Below, one piece after another: positions 51,277 through 63,212 of a DNA stretch of 64,000 bases. Every line of letters starts with the position of its first letter. Positions within the stretch are counted from its first letter, which is position 1. Origin of the DNA: Nocardioides marmoribigeumensis. GTDB lineage: Bacteria; Actinomycetota; Actinomycetes; Propionibacteriales; Nocardioidaceae. The notes beneath the pieces were generated by a model. That model saw only the letters and a program-made list of their open reading frames with translations. It was not told the DNA's origin and did no database searches. The stretch is from contig NZ_JAVDYG010000001.1 in NCBI RefSeq assembly GCF_031458325.1, forward strand, positions 3,658,001-3,722,000. The letters are read 5' to 3'. The position numbers and the translations under genes were made by a program.

Positions 51277-53507
51277 CTGCCACCACTGGCAACGGGGTTC
51301 CGGAGAGCTTCGCGGAGCTGGACCTGGGCGACGGCGCGACGTCCGGCGGCGCGCCCAGGACCAGCGCGACCGAGGGCGCGGCGCCGTCCACCGACGCGGG
51401 CACCGTCGAGGACGGCGTCTGGGCCTCGCCGGAGGGCATCGGGGTCAAGAGCCTCTACACCGCCGCCGACCTCGACGGTCTCGACGCGCTGGACACCTAC
51501 CCGGGCCTGACGCCGTTCCTGCGCGGCCCCTACCCGACGATGTACACCACCCAGCCGTGGACGGTCCGGCAGTACGCCGGCTTCTCGACCGCCGAGGAGT
51601 CCAACGCCTTCTACCGCCGCAACCTCAAGGCCGGCCAGAAGGGGCTCTCGGTCGCCTTCGACCTGGCCACGCACCGCGGCTACGACTCCGACCACCCGCG
51701 CGTGCGCGGCGACGTGGGCATGGCGGGCGTGGCGATCGACTCGATCTACGACGCGCGCACGCTCTTCGACGGCATCCCGCTGGACCAGATGTCGGTGTCG
51801 ATGACGATGAACGGCGCGGTGCTGCCGGTCATGGCGCTCTACATCGTCGCGGCCGAGGAGCAGGGGGTGAAGCCGGAGCAGCTCGCGGGGACCATCCAGA
51901 ACGACATCCTCAAGGAGTTCATGGTCCGCAACACCTACATCTACCCCCCGCAGCCGAGCATGCGGATCATCAGCGACATCTTCGCCTACACCGCGGCCAA
52001 GATGCCCCGCTTCAACTCCATCTCGATCTCCGGCTACCACATGCAGGAGGCCGGGGCGACCGCCGACCTCGAGCTCGCCTACACGCTGGCCGACGGCGTG
52101 GAGTACATCCGGGCCGGCCTCGACGCGGGCCTGGAGATCGACAAGTTCGCGCCCCGCCTGAGCTTCTTCTGGGCGATCGGCATGAACTTCTTCATGGAGG
52201 TCGCCAAGATGCGCGCGGCCCGCGCGCTGTGGGCGCGGCTGGTCAGCGACTTCGACCCGCAGAACCCCAAGTCGCTGTCGCTGCGCACGCACAGCCAGAC
52301 CTCGGGCTGGTCGCTCACCGCGCAGGACGTGTTCAACAACGTGCAGCGCACCTGCATCGAGGCGATGGCCGCGACGCAGGGCCACACCCAGTCGCTGCAC
52401 ACCAATGCCCTCGACGAGGCCATCGCGCTGCCGACCGACTTCTCGGCCCGCATCGCCCGCAACACCCAATTGTTGCTGCAACAAGAATCCGGCACCACCG
52501 GCACGATCGACCCGTGGGCGGGCTCCTACTACGTCGAGCGGCTCACGCAGGACCTCGCCGAGCGCGCCTGGGGCCACATCCGCGAGGCCGAGGAGGCCGG
52601 CGGCATGGCCAAGGCGATCGAGGAGGGCATCCCCAAGATGCGCATCGAGGAGGCGGCCGCCCGCACACAGGCACGCATCGACTCGGGTGCGCAGAAGGTC
52701 ATCGGCGTCAACACCTATCGCCTGCCGAGCGAGGACGCCCTCGACGTGCTCCGCGTCGACAACGCGGCGGTCTACAAGTCGCAGATCGCCAAGCTCGAGC
52801 GGCTGCGCGCCGAGCGCGACGACGACGATGTACGCCGGGCACTGGAGGCGATCACCAACAGCGCGGAGCGGGGCGCGGCCAAGGGGTCGCTCGACGGCAA
52901 CCTGCTGGCGCTCGCGGTCGACGCGGCGCGGGTCAAGGCGACGGTCGGCGAGATCTCCGAGGCGATGGAGAAGGTCTACGGGCGGCACCAGGCCGTCATC
53001 CGTACGATCTCGGGTGTGTACAGGTCCGAGGCCGGTGAGTCCAACACGTCGGTGGAGAAGGTCCTCGCCGCGACCGACAAGTTCGAGGAGGAGGAGGGCC
53101 GTCGCCCCCGCATCCTCGTGGCCAAGATGGGGCAGGACGGCCATGACCGCGGCCAGAAGGTCGTCGTCTCCGCCTTCGCCGACCTCGGCTTCGACGTCGA
53201 CGTGGGCCCGCTGTTCTCGACCCCCGAGGAGGTCGCCCAGCAGGCGGTCGACGCCGACGTGCACATCGTCGGGGTCAACTCGCTCGCGGCCGGCCACCTC
53301 ACGCTCGTGCCCGCCCTCAAGCAGGCGCTGGCGGACCTCGGGGCCGAGGACACGCTCATCGTGGTCGGCGGGGTGATCCCGCCCGACGACGTGCCCACGC
53401 TGCTCGAGATGGGCGCCGCCGCGGTCTTCCCGCCCGGCACGGTCATCGCCGACGCCGCGCTCGGGCTGCTGGAGAAGCTGTCCGAGAAGCTCGGGCACGC
53501 GGCCTGA
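51273..53507 (+). CDS. mutB: Methylmalonyl-CoA mutase large (catalytic) subunit
   Basis: The 744-residue enzyme turns (R)-methylmalonyl-CoA into succinyl-CoA with adenosylcobalamin. Barrel motifs are [45 protein letters not shown] and [14 protein letters not shown]. The C-terminal B12 domain has the base-off ligand His624 in [12 protein letters not shown] and the [10 protein letters not shown] loop. The first 45 residues are a poorly conserved acidic extension. Codons 399-405 include the low-GC run CAA TTG TTG CTG CAA CAA GAA with a 7-bp inverted repeat. Confidence 0.97.
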   Translation: MTATTGNGVPESFAELDLGDGATSGGAPRTSATEGAAPSTDAGTVEDGVWASPEGIGVKSLYTAADLDGLDALDTYPGLTPFLRGPYPTMYTTQPWTVRQYAGFSTAEESNAFYRRNLKAGQKGLSVAFDLATHRGYDSDHPRVRGDVGMAGVAIDSIYDARTLFDGIPLDQMSVSMTMNGAVLPVMALYIVAAEEQGVKPEQLAGTIQNDILKEFMVRNTYIYPPQPSMRIISDIFAYTAAKMPRFNSISISGYHMQEAGATADLELAYTLADGVEYIRAGLDAGLEIDKFAPRLSFFWAIGMNFFMEVAKMRAARALWARLVSDFDPQNPKSLSLRTHSQTSGWSLTAQDVFNNVQRTCIEAMAATQGHTQSLHTNALDEAIALPTDFSARIARNTQLLLQQESGTTGTIDPWAGSYYVERLTQDLAERAWGHIREAEEAGGMAKAIEEGIPKMRIEEAAARTQARIDSGAQKVIGVNTYRLPSEDALDVLRVDNAAVYKSQIAKLERLRAERDDDDVRRALEAITNSAERGAAKGSLDGNLLALAVDAARVKATVGEISEAMEKVYGRHQAVIRTISGVYRSEAGESNTSVEKVLAATDKFEEEEGRRPRILVAKMGQDGHDRGQKVVVSAFADLGFDVDVGPLFSTPEEVAQQAVDADVHIVGVNSLAAGHLTLVPALKQALADLGAEDTLIVVGGVIPPDDVPTLLEMGAAAVFPPGTVIADAALGLLEKLSEKLGHAA

Positions 53508-53521
53508 GCCGGGCTGGTCAC

Positions 53522-54514
53522 GTGCCGGTCGACGTCGACGCCCTCGTCGCGGGGGTCCGTGAGGGCAAGCGCGCAGCCGTCGCACGGTCGATCACGCTGG
53601 TCGAGTCCTCGCGTCCCGACCACCGAGCCCTGGCCCGTGAGCTGGTCACCGCGCTGGCGTCGGAGGACGCGCCGGTCGTGCCCCGGGTCGGCATCTCCGG
53701 CGTGCCCGGGGTCGGGAAGTCGACGTTCATCGAGTCGCTCGGCACGCACCTCACCAGCCAGGACCTGCGGGTCGGGGTGCTGGCCGTCGACCCGTCGTCG
53801 GTGCGCACGGGCGGGTCCGTGCTGGGCGACAAGACCCGGATGCCGCGCCTGGCCACCGACCCGCGCGCCTACATCCGGCCCTCGCCGACCGCCGGCACCC
53901 TCGGCGGCGTCGCCCGCGCCACCGCGCAGTCGATGACCGTCCTCGAGGCCGCGGGGTACGACGTGGTGCTGGTCGAGACGGTCGGGGTCGGCCAGTCCGA
54001 GGTGACCGTCGCCGGCATGGTCGACTCGTTCCTCTTCCTCACCCTCGCCCGCACCGGGGACCAGCTGCAGGGGATCAAGAAGGGCATCCTCGAGATCGCC
54101 GACGTGATCGCGGTCAACAAGGCCGACGGTCGCGAGCACGAGACCGAGGCCGCGGCCAAGGAGCTGGCGGGTGCGCTGCGCTTCGTCCACCGCGGCGCCA
54201 AGGGCCGCTGGGTCCCGCCCGTCCTCACCTGCTCCGGCCTCACCGGTCACGGGGTCCCCGAGGTCTGGGCCAAGGTGGTCGCCCACCGCGAGTCCCTGGG
54301 GGAGCAGGGGGTGGCGGCCAAGCGGGCGCAGCAGCAGCTCGACTTCACCTGGGCGCTGGTCCGCGACGAGCTCGAGCAGCGCCTGCGCCGCTCGCCTGGC
54401 GTGGCCGCCGTGCGCGAGGCGATCCGGGCCGAGGTCCTCAGCGGCGCCCTCCCCGCCACGGCCGCCGCCGACCGGCTCCTCGAGGCCTTCGACGGCCGAC
54501 CCACGCAGGCCTGA
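53522..54514 (+). CDS. meaB: MeaB/ArgK-type G-protein chaperone of methylmalonyl-CoA mutase
   Basis: The 330-residue GTPase protects and reloads cobalamin in the mutase. Walker A is GVPGVGKS (60-67), switch residues lie in DPSSVRTGGSVLGDKTRM, Walker B in VETVGVGQSE, and the base-specificity NKAD motif is present. It lies 14 bases after mutB, so the three genes form the expected operon. It ends three bases from the convergent acyltransferase. Confidence 0.95.
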   Translation: MPVDVDALVAGVREGKRAAVARSITLVESSRPDHRALARELVTALASEDAPVVPRVGISGVPGVGKSTFIESLGTHLTSQDLRVGVLAVDPSSVRTGGSVLGDKTRMPRLATDPRAYIRPSPTAGTLGGVARATAQSMTVLEAAGYDVVLVETVGVGQSEVTVAGMVDSFLFLTLARTGDQLQGIKKGILEIADVIAVNKADGREHETEAAAKELAGALRFVHRGAKGRWVPPVLTCSGLTGHGVPEVWAKVVAHRESLGEQGVAAKRAQQQLDFTWALVRDELEQRLRRSPGVAAVREAIRAEVLSGALPATAAADRLLEAFDGRPTQA

Positions 54515-54517
54515 TCG

Positions 54518-56686
54518 TCACGAGCCGCCCGGGCGCTCCTGCAGGTCGAGCTCGGCGGCGAGCGGCTCGGCCAGCCGCCGGCTGTAGTCGACGGTCATGT
54601 GCTGCAGGTCGCGCATCGTGACCAGGTCACCGACCACCGAGGGGCAGACCCCGTCGAAGCAGAACCACCTCGCCGCGTCGATGCTGCGCGCGCCGGCCGC
54701 CTCCGCCGCCTCGAACGAGGCCTCGGCCTCGCGCTGCGCGTCGGCGCGCGGGGTGAACAGGCAGTCGCCCAGGTCGGGGTGGCCGTCGGTCAGGCAGGTG
54801 GAGCTCGCCTGGCGCAGCCTCGGGGTGTTGCCCACGACGTAGGTCCGACCGGCGTGCGGGACGAGCCGCTCGAAGAGCGTGCGCCAGCCCGCCCGCAGGA
54901 CCTCGAGGTAGCGCTCGAGGTCGCCGCCTCGGGACACCGTCTCGCCCGTGGCCGGGTCCACGACGGGCGTGGCGTGGGTGGCGACCACGAGCACGTCGGG
55001 GGAGAGGTCGTCGACCTGCTCCAGCGCCCAGTCCTGGAAGTCCTCGCACCCCTCGTCCGGCCGTCCGGTGTGGCGGTCGACCTGCACCAGGGCCGTCGCC
55101 ATGCACCCGCTGTAGACCAGGAGGAGGACCCGGTAGCCGTGCCGGCGGCCGATCGTCTCGACGGCCGGGGCCAGGGCGCGGGCACGGGAGTCGCCGAGCA
55201 CGACGATCGTGCGGGCAGCCGAGACGTCCCCGGTCGGGCACAGCGCGCGGGTCCCGGTGCGGCGGTAGTCGCACCTGCCGAGGGAGGCGACCGAGCCCAC
55301 GACCTCGCGCAGGTCGGGCTGGAGGCCGCGGGGCACCTCGTGGTGGTCGCGAGCGGCCAGGACCGACGCCCGGACGAGGGCGACCAGCGGGTCCGTGCCG
55401 GCGTGGCGCGGCGGGTAGTCCGCCACGGTGACGGCCGGGCCGTTCGGCCAGGAGTCCAGCTCCCGGTCGATCACGCGCTGGCCGCCGAGGAGGACGGCGA
55501 GGGAGACGACGACGCTCACCGGGTAGACCAGCAGCGCCCGGCCGGTCGGGCGCCACGTCCGGCCGTGGAGGAAGGGCGTCTCGACCCACCTGTACGTCGC
55601 CCAGGAGAGCAGCAGCGCGACCGTCACCAGGAGCAGCTGGCCGGGCATGCTCTCGAGCCGGGAGGGCGCGGCCGCCCGGCCGAGCACCAGCAGCGGCCAG
55701 TGCCAGAGGTAGAGGGAGTAGGACCAGTCGCCGACGGTCGTGAGCGGGCGCACGGAGAGGAGCCGGCCGACCGCCGTGGGACGGCCGCCGTCCCCGTCGG
55801 GCAGGAGCAGCGCGGCGGTGCCGAGCACGGGCAGCGCGGCGACGACCCCCGGGAACGGCGTGGAGCCGTCGAGCAGCAGCGCGGCGGCGGCGACCGCGAC
55901 CAGGCCGGCGGCGGCGGCCACCTGACGCACCGGCCGGGACCTCCACCGCCCCGCGGGCCACAGCGCGACCAGGGCACCGACGCCCAGCTCCCACGCCCGG
56001 GCCGGGGTCGAGAAGTAGGCCGTCACCGGTGAGGCGTGCGTGGTCCAGGCCGACCACGCGAGCGAGACCACGAGCAGCGGCACCAGCAGCCGGGTGGCGG
56101 CACCGTGCAGCGTCCGTCCGCCCCGGTGCGGCGCGGAGCGCACCCACGCCAGGCAGAGCAGGAGCAGCAGGGGCCAGGCGAGGTAGAACTGCTCCTCCAC
56201 CGCCAGCGACCAGTAGTGCCGCAGCGGCGAGGCCGGCTCGCCCTGCGCGAAGTAGTCGGTGCCGACCGTCGCCTCGCGCAGGTTGGCGGCGAAGAAGGTC
56301 GCCCACACCCCGTCCGTCAGCACCTTCGCCGCCCGGGTCAGGGGGAGGACGAGCAGCGAGGCGACCGCCGTGGTGACCAGCACCAGCGTCGCCGCCGGGA
56401 GGATCCGCCGGGCGCGCCGGGCGTAGAACCGGCGCAGGGAGACCCGTCCGCTGCCCTCGGCCTCCCGCAGCAGCAGCGAGGTGATGAGGTAGCCCGAGAT
56501 GACGAAGAAGACGTCGACGCCGACGTAGCCGCCGGGCAGCGCGCCCGGCCTCAGGTGGTTGACCACGACCACGAGGACCGCGACCGCGCGCAGGCCCTGG
56601 ACGTCGAGGCGTCGGCGCAGCCTGGGGGTCCGGGCACCGGTCTCGCGCGCCGGGGTCGGCGCGGCGGACGTCGCCGGGGCAGCCAC
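54518..56686 (-). CDS. OafA/YrhL-type membrane acyltransferase with C-terminal SGNH domain
   Basis: The 722-residue protein has an N-terminal acyltransferase-3 domain with about ten or eleven membrane helices (about 25-400; start DVQGLRAVAVLVVVVNHL, with YVGVDVFFVISGYLIT). A periplasmic SGNH-like domain follows (about 470-722), with the nucleophile segment VLGDSRARAL and a late DLQHMT (Asp-x-x-His). Such enzymes O-acetylate cell-wall or surface glycans. A TAGATT box lies six bases before the GTG. Confidence 0.93.
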   Translation of the reverse strand: MAAPATSAAPTPARETGARTPRLRRRLDVQGLRAVAVLVVVVNHLRPGALPGGYVGVDVFFVISGYLITSLLLREAEGSGRVSLRRFYARRARRILPAATLVLVTTAVASLLVLPLTRAAKVLTDGVWATFFAANLREATVGTDYFAQGEPASPLRHYWSLAVEEQFYLAWPLLLLLCLAWVRSAPHRGGRTLHGAATRLLVPLLVVSLAWSAWTTHASPVTAYFSTPARAWELGVGALVALWPAGRWRSRPVRQVAAAAGLVAVAAAALLLDGSTPFPGVVAALPVLGTAALLLPDGDGGRPTAVGRLLSVRPLTTVGDWSYSLYLWHWPLLVLGRAAAPSRLESMPGQLLLVTVALLLSWATYRWVETPFLHGRTWRPTGRALLVYPVSVVVSLAVLLGGQRVIDRELDSWPNGPAVTVADYPPRHAGTDPLVALVRASVLAARDHHEVPRGLQPDLREVVGSVASLGRCDYRRTGTRALCPTGDVSAARTIVVLGDSRARALAPAVETIGRRHGYRVLLLVYSGCMATALVQVDRHTGRPDEGCEDFQDWALEQVDDLSPDVLVVATHATPVVDPATGETVSRGGDLERYLEVLRAGWRTLFERLVPHAGRTYVVGNTPRLRQASSTCLTDGHPDLGDCLFTPRADAQREAEASFEAAEAAGARSIDAARWFCFDGVCPSVVGDLVTMRDLQHMTVDYSRRLAEPLAAELDLQERPGGS

Positions 56687-56692
56687 GCGCGG

Positions 56693-56698
56693 AATCTA
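56693..56698 (-). promoter_or_regulatory. -10 box of the acyltransferase gene (leaderless type)
   Basis: TAGATT on the minus strand is six bases before the GTG at 56684-56686. Confidence 0.5.
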
Positions 56699-56750
56699 GC
56701 ACCGGCCGGTCGGCCCGACCCGGATCGCCACGGACGTGGGGCAGGGCGGA

Positions 56751-56756
56751 TAACGT
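56751..56756 (+). promoter_or_regulatory. -10 box of the M20 amidohydrolase gene
   Basis: TAACGT is ten bases before the ATG at 56767. This puts the transcript start just before that ATG and argues against the GTG codons at 56755 and 56758. Confidence 0.4.
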
Positions 56757-56766
56757 GGTGCCCGAC

Positions 56767-57969
56767 ATGTCCATCACGCGCACGCCCGCCGACACCGCCC
56801 TCGCGGCGGAGGTCGACCGCCTCGAGCCCGACCTGCGGGAGCTGCGGCGCGACCTGCACGCCCACCCCGAGCTCGCCTGGACCGAGAGCCGCACCACCGA
56901 GCTGGTCGCCGAGCGCCTGGTCGCCGAGGGCATCAAGGTGCAGCGCCTGTCCCGGTCGGGGCTCATCGCCGAGCTCGGCAGCGAGGGGCCCGTGGTCGCG
57001 CTGCGGGCCGACCTCGACGCGCTCCCGGTCGACGACACCACGCCCGACCCCTGGGCCAGCACCGTGGACGGGGTCGCCCACGCCTGCGGCCACGACGTGC
57101 ACACCACCGCCCTGCTCGGTGCGGGGCTGGCCCTGCAGCAGGTCCTGGAGTCCCACGAGGTGCCGGGCCGCGTGCGGCTGCTGTTCCAGCCCGCCGAGGA
57201 GGTCATGCCCGGCGGGGCCCTCGAGGTGATCGCCGCCGGGGGGCTGGCCGAGGTGGAGCACGCCTTCGGCCTGCACTGCGACCCTTCGCTCGACGTGGGC
57301 CAGGTGGGCCTGCGGGTCGGTGCGATCACGGGGGCGGCCGACTCCGTGCGCGTGCGGCTGACGGGTCGTGGCGGCCACACCAGCCGGCCCCACCTGACCC
57401 AGGACCTCACCTACGCGCTCGGCACGATGATCACCGAGATCCCGGCGGCCCTCAGCCGCCGCCTCGACCCCCGCTCGGGCGTGAGCATGGTGTGGGGCGT
57501 GGTCCGCGCCGGCGCGGCGCAGAACGTCATCCCGTCGTACGGCGAGGCGGCCGGCACGGTGCGCATGCTCGACCCGGTCGCGTGGGCCGGCGCGGAGGAG
57601 CTGGTCACCACCCTGGTCCACCAGGTCGTGGCGCCCTTCGGGGTGACGGCCGAGGTCGACTACACCCGAGGCGTGCCGCCGGTGGTCAACCAGCCGCGGT
57701 CCACGGCGCTGCTGGCCGACGCGGTGGAGCTGACCCTCGGCGAGGCGGGCGTCGTCTCGACGACCCAGAGCCTCGGCGGCGAGGACTTCGGGTGGTACCT
57801 CGAGAAGGTGCCCGGTGCGATGGGCCGCCTCGGCACCCGCACCCCCGGCGGGCCGACGTACGACCTGCACCAGGGTGACCTGCGCATCGACGAGCGGTCC
57901 ACCGCCGTCGGCGCCAAGGTCCTGGGCCACGCGGCCCTCACCGCGCTCGAGTGGACAACGAAGCGGTAA
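56767..57969 (+). CDS. M20-family amidohydrolase (IAA-amino acid hydrolase-like)
   Basis: The 400-residue enzyme hydrolyses an N-acyl amino acid or similar amide. The metal motifs are LRADLDALPV, ACGHDVHTTALLGAG and PAEEVMPGGALEVI, with HCDP and GGEDFGWY completing the site. A dimerisation lid lies at about 185-300. The ATG start is favoured by the upstream box. A strong hairpin follows. Confidence 0.92.
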   Translation: MSITRTPADTALAAEVDRLEPDLRELRRDLHAHPELAWTESRTTELVAERLVAEGIKVQRLSRSGLIAELGSEGPVVALRADLDALPVDDTTPDPWASTVDGVAHACGHDVHTTALLGAGLALQQVLESHEVPGRVRLLFQPAEEVMPGGALEVIAAGGLAEVEHAFGLHCDPSLDVGQVGLRVGAITGAADSVRVRLTGRGGHTSRPHLTQDLTYALGTMITEIPAALSRRLDPRSGVSMVWGVVRAGAAQNVIPSYGEAAGTVRMLDPVAWAGAEELVTTLVHQVVAPFGVTAEVDYTRGVPPVVNQPRSTALLADAVELTLGEAGVVSTTQSLGGEDFGWYLEKVPGAMGRLGTRTPGGPTYDLHQGDLRIDERSTAVGAKVLGHAALTALEWTTKR

Positions 57970-57979
57970 CGGTTTCCCT

Positions 57980-58015
57980 CCCGCACCGGTGCGGGCTTCG
58001 GGCGCGCCGCGCCCG
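57980..58015 (+). terminator. Tandem hairpins after the amidohydrolase
   Basis: The perfect palindrome CCCGCACCGGTGCGGG (57980-57995) is followed by a second stem CGGGCGCG/CGCGCCCG (57999-58015). Confidence 0.6.
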
Positions 58016-58019
58016 GCAC

Positions 58020-58025
58020 TAGCCT
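58020..58025 (+). promoter_or_regulatory. -10 box of the nucleoside importer operon
   Basis: TAGCCT begins a leader of about 57 bases ending in the strong site AGGAGGG, eight bases before the GTG at 58089. Confidence 0.45.
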
Positions 58026-58088
58026 CGGCCACGACTCCGCTGGGTGTGATCTGGCCCCGGGGCAATCGTGCACAGGAGGGATCGACAA

Positions 58089-59171
58089 GTGCGTCGACTC
58101 AAGAAGACATCGGCCGCGATCGCGGCCGCCGCGCTGCTCCTCGGCGGTGGCTTGACCGCATGTGGCAGCAAGGACACCGGGGCGTCCGGCAAGGGCGACC
58201 CGTGCTCCGGCGGCAAGGGCCCCAAGGTGGGCCTGGCCTACGACATCGGCGGCCGTGGCGACCAGTCGTTCAACGACGCCGCCTGGGCCGGCATGGAGAA
58301 GGCCCTCAAGGAGCTCGACGCCTCCTGCAAGGAGGTCAAGGCCGCCGCGGACGACGACAACGCCGCGCGCGCCGAGCGTCTGCGCACCCTCGCCGAGGCC
58401 GGCTTCAACCCGGTCATCGGCGTCGGCTTCGCCTACTCCGAGGCCGCGGCCGCGGTGGCGCCGGACTACCCCGACACCGACTTCGCGGTGATCGACGGCT
58501 ACAGCCAGTTCGTCAAGGAGTCCAAGAACCTCGTCGACCTGACCTTCGCGGAGGAGCAGGGCTCCTTCCTCGTCGGCGTCGCCGCGGCGCTGAAGTCCCA
58601 GAAGAAGCACGTCGGCTTCCTCGGCGGCACCCACGGTGACCTGATCAAGAAGTTCGAGGCCGGCTACACCGCAGGTGTGCACGCCGTCGACCCGAAGATC
58701 AAGGTCGACGTCAAGTACCTCACCGAGGACCCCAACGACAACGCGACCGGCTTCGAGAACCCCGCCGGCGGCAAGACCGCTGCCGAGGGCCTCTTCGACG
58801 GCGGCGCCGACGTCGTCTACCACGCGGCCGGCAAGTCGGGACTCGGCCTGTTCCAGGCGGTCGCCGAGAAGGGCGACGGCTACTGGGCGATCGGTGTCGA
58901 CTCCGACCAGTACCTCACCGCGGCCGCCGACCAGAAGCCGCACATCCTGACCTCGATGCTCAAGCGCGTGGACACCGCGGTGTTCGACGTGATCAGCGAG
59001 GTCAAGGACGACAGCTTCAAGGGCGGCAACAAGACCTACGACCTCAAGCTGGGCGGCGTGGGCTACTCCAAGTCCGGCGGCTTCGTCGACGACATCGCCG
59101 ACCAGATCGACGGCTACGCCGAGAAGATCAAGAGCGGCGAGATCAAGGTCCCGACGGCGCCCAAGGGCTGA
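58089..59171 (+). CDS. BMP-family nucleoside-binding lipoprotein of an ABC importer
   Basis: The 360-residue lipoprotein has a signal with lipobox LTAC (Cys25). The BMP/Med fold follows, with VGLAYDIGGRGDQSFNDAAW, AEEQGSFLVGVAAAL, VGFLGGTHGDLIKKFEAGY and ADVVYHAAGKSGLGLFQA. These proteins bind purine or other nucleosides. Start GTG 58089 is set by AGGAGGG eight bases upstream. It heads an operon with an ATPase, two permeases and cdd. Confidence 0.94.
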   Translation: MRRLKKTSAAIAAAALLLGGGLTACGSKDTGASGKGDPCSGGKGPKVGLAYDIGGRGDQSFNDAAWAGMEKALKELDASCKEVKAAADDDNAARAERLRTLAEAGFNPVIGVGFAYSEAAAAVAPDYPDTDFAVIDGYSQFVKESKNLVDLTFAEEQGSFLVGVAAALKSQKKHVGFLGGTHGDLIKKFEAGYTAGVHAVDPKIKVDVKYLTEDPNDNATGFENPAGGKTAAEGLFDGGADVVYHAAGKSGLGLFQAVAEKGDGYWAIGVDSDQYLTAAADQKPHILTSMLKRVDTAVFDVISEVKDDSFKGGNKTYDLKLGGVGYSKSGGFVDDIADQIDGYAEKIKSGEIKVPTAPKG

Positions 59172-59174
59172 TAG

Positions 59175-59207
59175 CCCGGGGCTCACGGCTCCGCTCCGAG
59201 CCCGGGG
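59175..59207 (+). terminator. Imperfect hairpin (attenuator) between the lipoprotein and ATPase genes
   Basis: CCCGGGGCTC pairs with GAGCCCGGGG with one mismatch and a 13-base loop. Partial termination here would make more binding protein than transporter. Confidence 0.5.
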
Positions 59208-59215
59208 TCGCGCGA

Positions 59216-59221
59216 TAGCGT
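59216..59221 (+). promoter_or_regulatory. Possible internal -10 box before the ATPase gene
   Basis: TAGCGT lies after the hairpin and 42 bases before the ATG, which has its own AGGAGG site. Confidence 0.35.
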
Positions 59222-59263
59222 GGCCCCGGGCTCGGCCGTTGTCAGCAGAGTGTCAGGAGGGAC

Positions 59264-60837
<1,574 letters not shown>

Positions 60838-60841
<4 letters not shown>

Positions 60842-61932
60842 TGGACCTCCCCAAGCGCCTGGTGCTGGCGCTCGCCGCACCCGTGCTCGCCTTCGTGGTC
60901 TCGGGCATCGTGGCGACGGTCGTGCTGATGATCAGCGGGGACGACGTGGCGTCGTTCTGGTCGACGCTCACCTCGTGGCCCGAGAAGCGCAACCTGGTCA
61001 ACATCGTCAACTACGCCGGCATCCTCTACCTCTCCGGCGTGGCCGCGGCGATCGGCTTCCGGATGAACCTGTTCAACATCGGCGTCGAGGGTCAGTACCG
61101 CATCGCCGGCCTCGCCGCCGGCTGGGTCGCCGGCGCCGCCTGGCTGCCGGGCTACGCCAACACCGCCCTGGCGATCGTCGCGGCGATGGTCGTCGGCGCG
61201 CTGTGGGCGGGCATCGCCGGCTGGCTGCGCGTCTCCCGCGGCGTGAGCGAGGTGATCTCGACGATCATGCTCAACGCGATCGCGGGCGCGATGATCGGCT
61301 ACCTGATCAACAAGGTCGGCGTGCGCACGGGCGTCGACCTGCACACCGAGAACATCCCCCAGGAGTCGTGGGTCGGCACGATCCCGCTGCTGGGCGCCGA
61401 CGGCGGGGTCTACGGCCTGACCGCCCTGGCGGTGCTCGTCGGGGTCGTCTACTGGCTGCTGCTCAGCCGGACCCGTTTCGGCTTCGAGCTGCGCGCGACC
61501 GGCATGTCGGAGACAGCGGCGGTGGCCAGCGGCGTCAACGTCAAGCGGATGATCGTCTACACGATGCTGATGTCAGGTGCCGTCGCCGGCCTGATCTCGC
61601 TGCCGGCGATGTTCGGCTCGGTGCACAACTACGGCCAGTCCACGCAGGCCGGCCTCGGCTTCGCCGGCATCGCGGTGGCGCTGCTCGGTCGCAACAACCC
61701 CGCGGGGATCGCGGCGGGCGCGCTGGTCTTCGCCTTCCTGCGGGAGAAGGGCAACCTGCTCAACATCCTGGCCGGCATCTCCCCGGAGATCGTCGCGGTC
61801 ACCCAGGGCGTGATCGTGCTGGCGGTGGTCATCGCCTACGAGCTCGTGCGCCGCTACCGCGTCCGCTCCGAGCAGGCGGCGGTCGCCGAGAAGGTCGACG
61901 TCCACACCGAGGTCGAGGGGGCGAGGGCATGA
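60838..61932 (+). CDS. ABC importer permease 1 (BMP/nucleoside type)
   Basis: The 364-residue permease has about eight to ten membrane helices and the family segments FRMNLFNIGVEGQYRIAG and SRGVSEVISTIMLNAI, then TRFGFELRATGMSETAA. It overlaps both neighbours by four bases. The C-terminus is a charged cytoplasmic tail. An ATG one codon after the GTG is an equal start. Confidence 0.94.
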
Positions 61933-63212
61933 GCACCAGCACTCCGGGGGCGGGCGTCAGCACCACCGCTGCTCCCCACGCCTCGCGGCACGGCAGGGAG
62001 CGCTCGGCGTTCTTCCGCTACCGCTGGTGGATCTACACCGTCGGCGCCCTGGTGCTCGTCTCGGCGGCACGCATCATCGGCAACGCCGACGACGTGTCGT
62101 CGTCGGGGACCCTGCGTGCGGCGATCCTGGCCGCCGTCCCCATCGCGCTGGCGGGGCTCGGTGGTCTGTGGTCCGAGCGCGCGGGCGTGGTCAACATCGG
62201 CCTCGAGGGCATGATGATCATGGGCACGCTGGGGGCGGGCTACTTCGGCTACCACTACGGCTGGATCGCCGGCGTGCTCGGCGGCATGCTCCTGGGAGCG
62301 GTCGCCGGTCTCGTGCACGCGGTCGCCACGGTGATCTTCGGGGTCGACCACATCGTCTCCGGCGTCGCGATCAACATCATCACGCTGGGCCTGGCCGGCT
62401 TCCTCGCCGAGCTGCTCTTCACCGACCTGCCCGGCGGTGGCCCGACGCAGTCACCCACGCTGCCCAAGCCGTGGGAGATCGACCTCACCGTGATCGCCGA
62501 CCCGGCCAAGACGGTGGAGGACAAGCACTGGTTCGTGATCTCCGACCTGGCCTCCGCGGTGGGGGCGCTGACCCTCAACCTGTCGGTCCTCACGATCCTC
62601 GCGCTGGTGCTCGTCGTCGGGTCGGGGTGGGTGCTGTGGCGCACGCCGTTCGGCCTGCGCCTGCGGTCCTGCGGCGAGTCGCCGGCGGCCGCGGAGTCGC
62701 TGGGCGTCGACGTCTACCGCTACAAGATCGTCGCGGTCACGATCTCCGGGGCGCTGGCCGGTCTCGGTGGCGTGTTCCTCGCGATGGTCGCCCAGTCGGG
62801 GTTCCAGCAGAACCAGACCGGAGGCCGCGGCTACATCGGCCTCGCCGCGATGATCTTCGGCAACTGGCGGCCCGGTGGCCTGCTGCTGGGCTCGGGCCTC
62901 TTCGGCTACACCAACGGCGTCCAGCTGCGCTCGGGCGGCACCTCGCTGCACGCGCTCCTGCTCGCGGCCGGTGTCGTCCTGCTGGTGCTCGCCGTCGTCC
63001 AGCTGCGCCGGGGCGTGCGTGGCTCGGCCGTCGCCAGCGCCGTGATGGGGGCGGCCGTGATCGCGCTCTACTTCTCCATCGACGTGGTGCCGCGGCAGTT
63101 CACGACGATGGCCCCCTACGTCGCCACCCTGCTCGTGCTCGCCTTCGCCTCCCAGTCGTTGCGGATGCCGGCGGCCGACGGACAGGTCTACCGCAAGGGC
63201 TCTGCAGGATGA
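61929..63212 (+). CDS. ABC importer permease 2 (BMP/nucleoside type)
   Basis: The 427-residue permease has a 30-residue soluble head and about ten helices, with WSERAGVVNIGLEGMMIMG, GVDHIVSGVAINIITLGL and RTPFGLRLRSCGESPAAAESLG. A loop of about 50 residues around 175-215 lies between helices. It pairs with permease 1 to form the channel. Its stop lies inside the repeat that precedes cdd. Confidence 0.94.
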   Translation: MSTSTPGAGVSTTAAPHASRHGRERSAFFRYRWWIYTVGALVLVSAARIIGNADDVSSSGTLRAAILAAVPIALAGLGGLWSERAGVVNIGLEGMMIMGTLGAGYFGYHYGWIAGVLGGMLLGAVAGLVHAVATVIFGVDHIVSGVAINIITLGLAGFLAELLFTDLPGGGPTQSPTLPKPWEIDLTVIADPAKTVEDKHWFVISDLASAVGALTLNLSVLTILALVLVVGSGWVLWRTPFGLRLRSCGESPAAAESLGVDVYRYKIVAVTISGALAGLGGVFLAMVAQSGFQQNQTGGRGYIGLAAMIFGNWRPGGLLLGSGLFGYTNGVQLRSGGTSLHALLLAAGVVLLVLAVVQLRRGVRGSAVASAVMGAAVIALYFSIDVVPRQFTTMAPYVATLLVLAFASQSLRMPAADGQVYRKGSAG

